The position numbers and the translations under genes were made by a program. DNA of 64,000 bases from Bacteroidota bacterium (lineage in GTDB: Bacteria; Bacteroidota; Ignavibacteria; Kryptoniales; JAKASW01), in assembly GCA_021812985.1 (NCBI GenBank), contig JAKAMG010000001.1, forward strand, positions 124,001 through 188,000. The letters run 5' to 3'. The notes beneath the pieces are model-generated. The model searched no databases. It saw only the letters and a list, made by a program, of their open reading frames with translations, and was not told where the DNA came from. Position 1 is the first letter of the stretch. Each line of letters opens with the position of its first letter. Below, in pieces: positions 63,677 through 64,000 of the stretch.

Positions 63677-64000
63677 GCCGCCCTGCTGCGAGGGTTGGTG
63701 TGTCCCTGAAGTGGGCTGAAGTCCGGCGCGAGTCAAATATGCTGGCCCGTGCCGTCCCGGCCGCGTGCGGGTCATGTTACCTCTTTGGAGTTGGGAGGCG
63801 CAAGAAGGCTCGGATCAAAATGATGCCGCCGCTTCGCGGCCGGAACGAAATGTTAATCCACCTGTAAACTCGGACTCTTTTTATTGTCGGCTCGCGAGTT
63901 ATACTCTTGACCGCCCAGTCTTTGACCCCCGTTTACTTGGTCACGAGTTCTCTCTCATGGATATTGTTAATTCAGGTTATAATGGACCGGTGTTGAGATG
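63677..64000. other. Window end without a gene
   Basis: No credible gene in the last 324 bp. A 64-codon frame at 63673-63867 has no domain. TATAAT at about 63979-63984 could be a -10 element for a gene beyond the window, but no well-spaced -35 is seen. Confidence 0.4.

Noticed and set aside
63673-63867. 64-codon open frame near the window end
   Set aside because: Overlaps the previous stop, has no domain and reads like random GC-rich sequence.

Overview
The window looks like a chromosome segment from a Gram-negative bacterium of the FCB superphylum, close to the Ignavibacteria/Kryptonia/Chlorobi side of Bacteroidota. This is an inference from gene content. Three secreted proteins end in type IX secretion (T9SS) sorting domains of the NPFNPxT...GRKV...ASGVYFYRL kind, and there are many outer-membrane barrels and lipoproteins. 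No rRNA, CRISPR array, prophage or insertion sequence was seen. One tRNA gene (Leu, anticodon CAA) lies at 32852-32937.

Region 1 (0.5-7.3 kb) is a compact plus-strand cluster. It holds a membrane-anchored GcvH-like protein, a HybA-like four-cluster ferredoxin, a HybB/NrfD-like integral membrane quinone-site subunit and a second GcvH-like protein. A sensor kinase with two c-heme motifs and a sigma-54 NtrC-type regulator follow. It reads as a membrane redox complex with its own heme/redox-sensing regulation. Region 2 (7.3-15.2 kb) is mostly metabolic: archaemetzincin, a UbiA/MqnP-type prenyltransferase, methylmalonyl-CoA mutase large subunit, cysE-cysK, and a minus-strand dapB-dapA-dapD operon.

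Region 3 (15.8-34.2 kb) is cell-surface biology. It contains a YncE-propeller/phosphoesterase fusion, cutC, and a propeller-sensor kinase with its LuxR-type regulator. Next come three T9SS cargo proteins, a small barrel, two lipoproteins, the tRNA, thioredoxin and a GLVN-repeat surface protein. Region 4 (34.4-44.9 kb) has a GH38 alpha-mannosidase overlapping a second predicted glycosidase, a small protein, a hybrid histidine kinase and a squalene/phytoene synthase-like protein.

Region 5 (45.5-53.4 kb) is the most striking. Four small DUF4402-like fibre subunits, a PapD-like chaperone and an usher-like outer-membrane protein carrying three C-terminal SPOR domains form an apparent chaperone-usher system unlike the usual Bacteroidota pili. 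A DUF3108 protein follows.

Region 6 (53.5-64 kb) holds a zinc-finger/PP2C phosphatase fusion, hisS, and a PDZ-membrane-GAF histidine kinase with its OmpR-type regulator. A Pho-box-like direct repeat, a decaying barrel gene, a fusion of an endonuclease/exonuclease/phosphatase domain to an Omp85-type barrel, and an uncharacterised envelope protein complete it. The chaperone-usher-SPOR locus and the phosphodiesterase-Omp85 fusion are the best candidates for undescribed systems.
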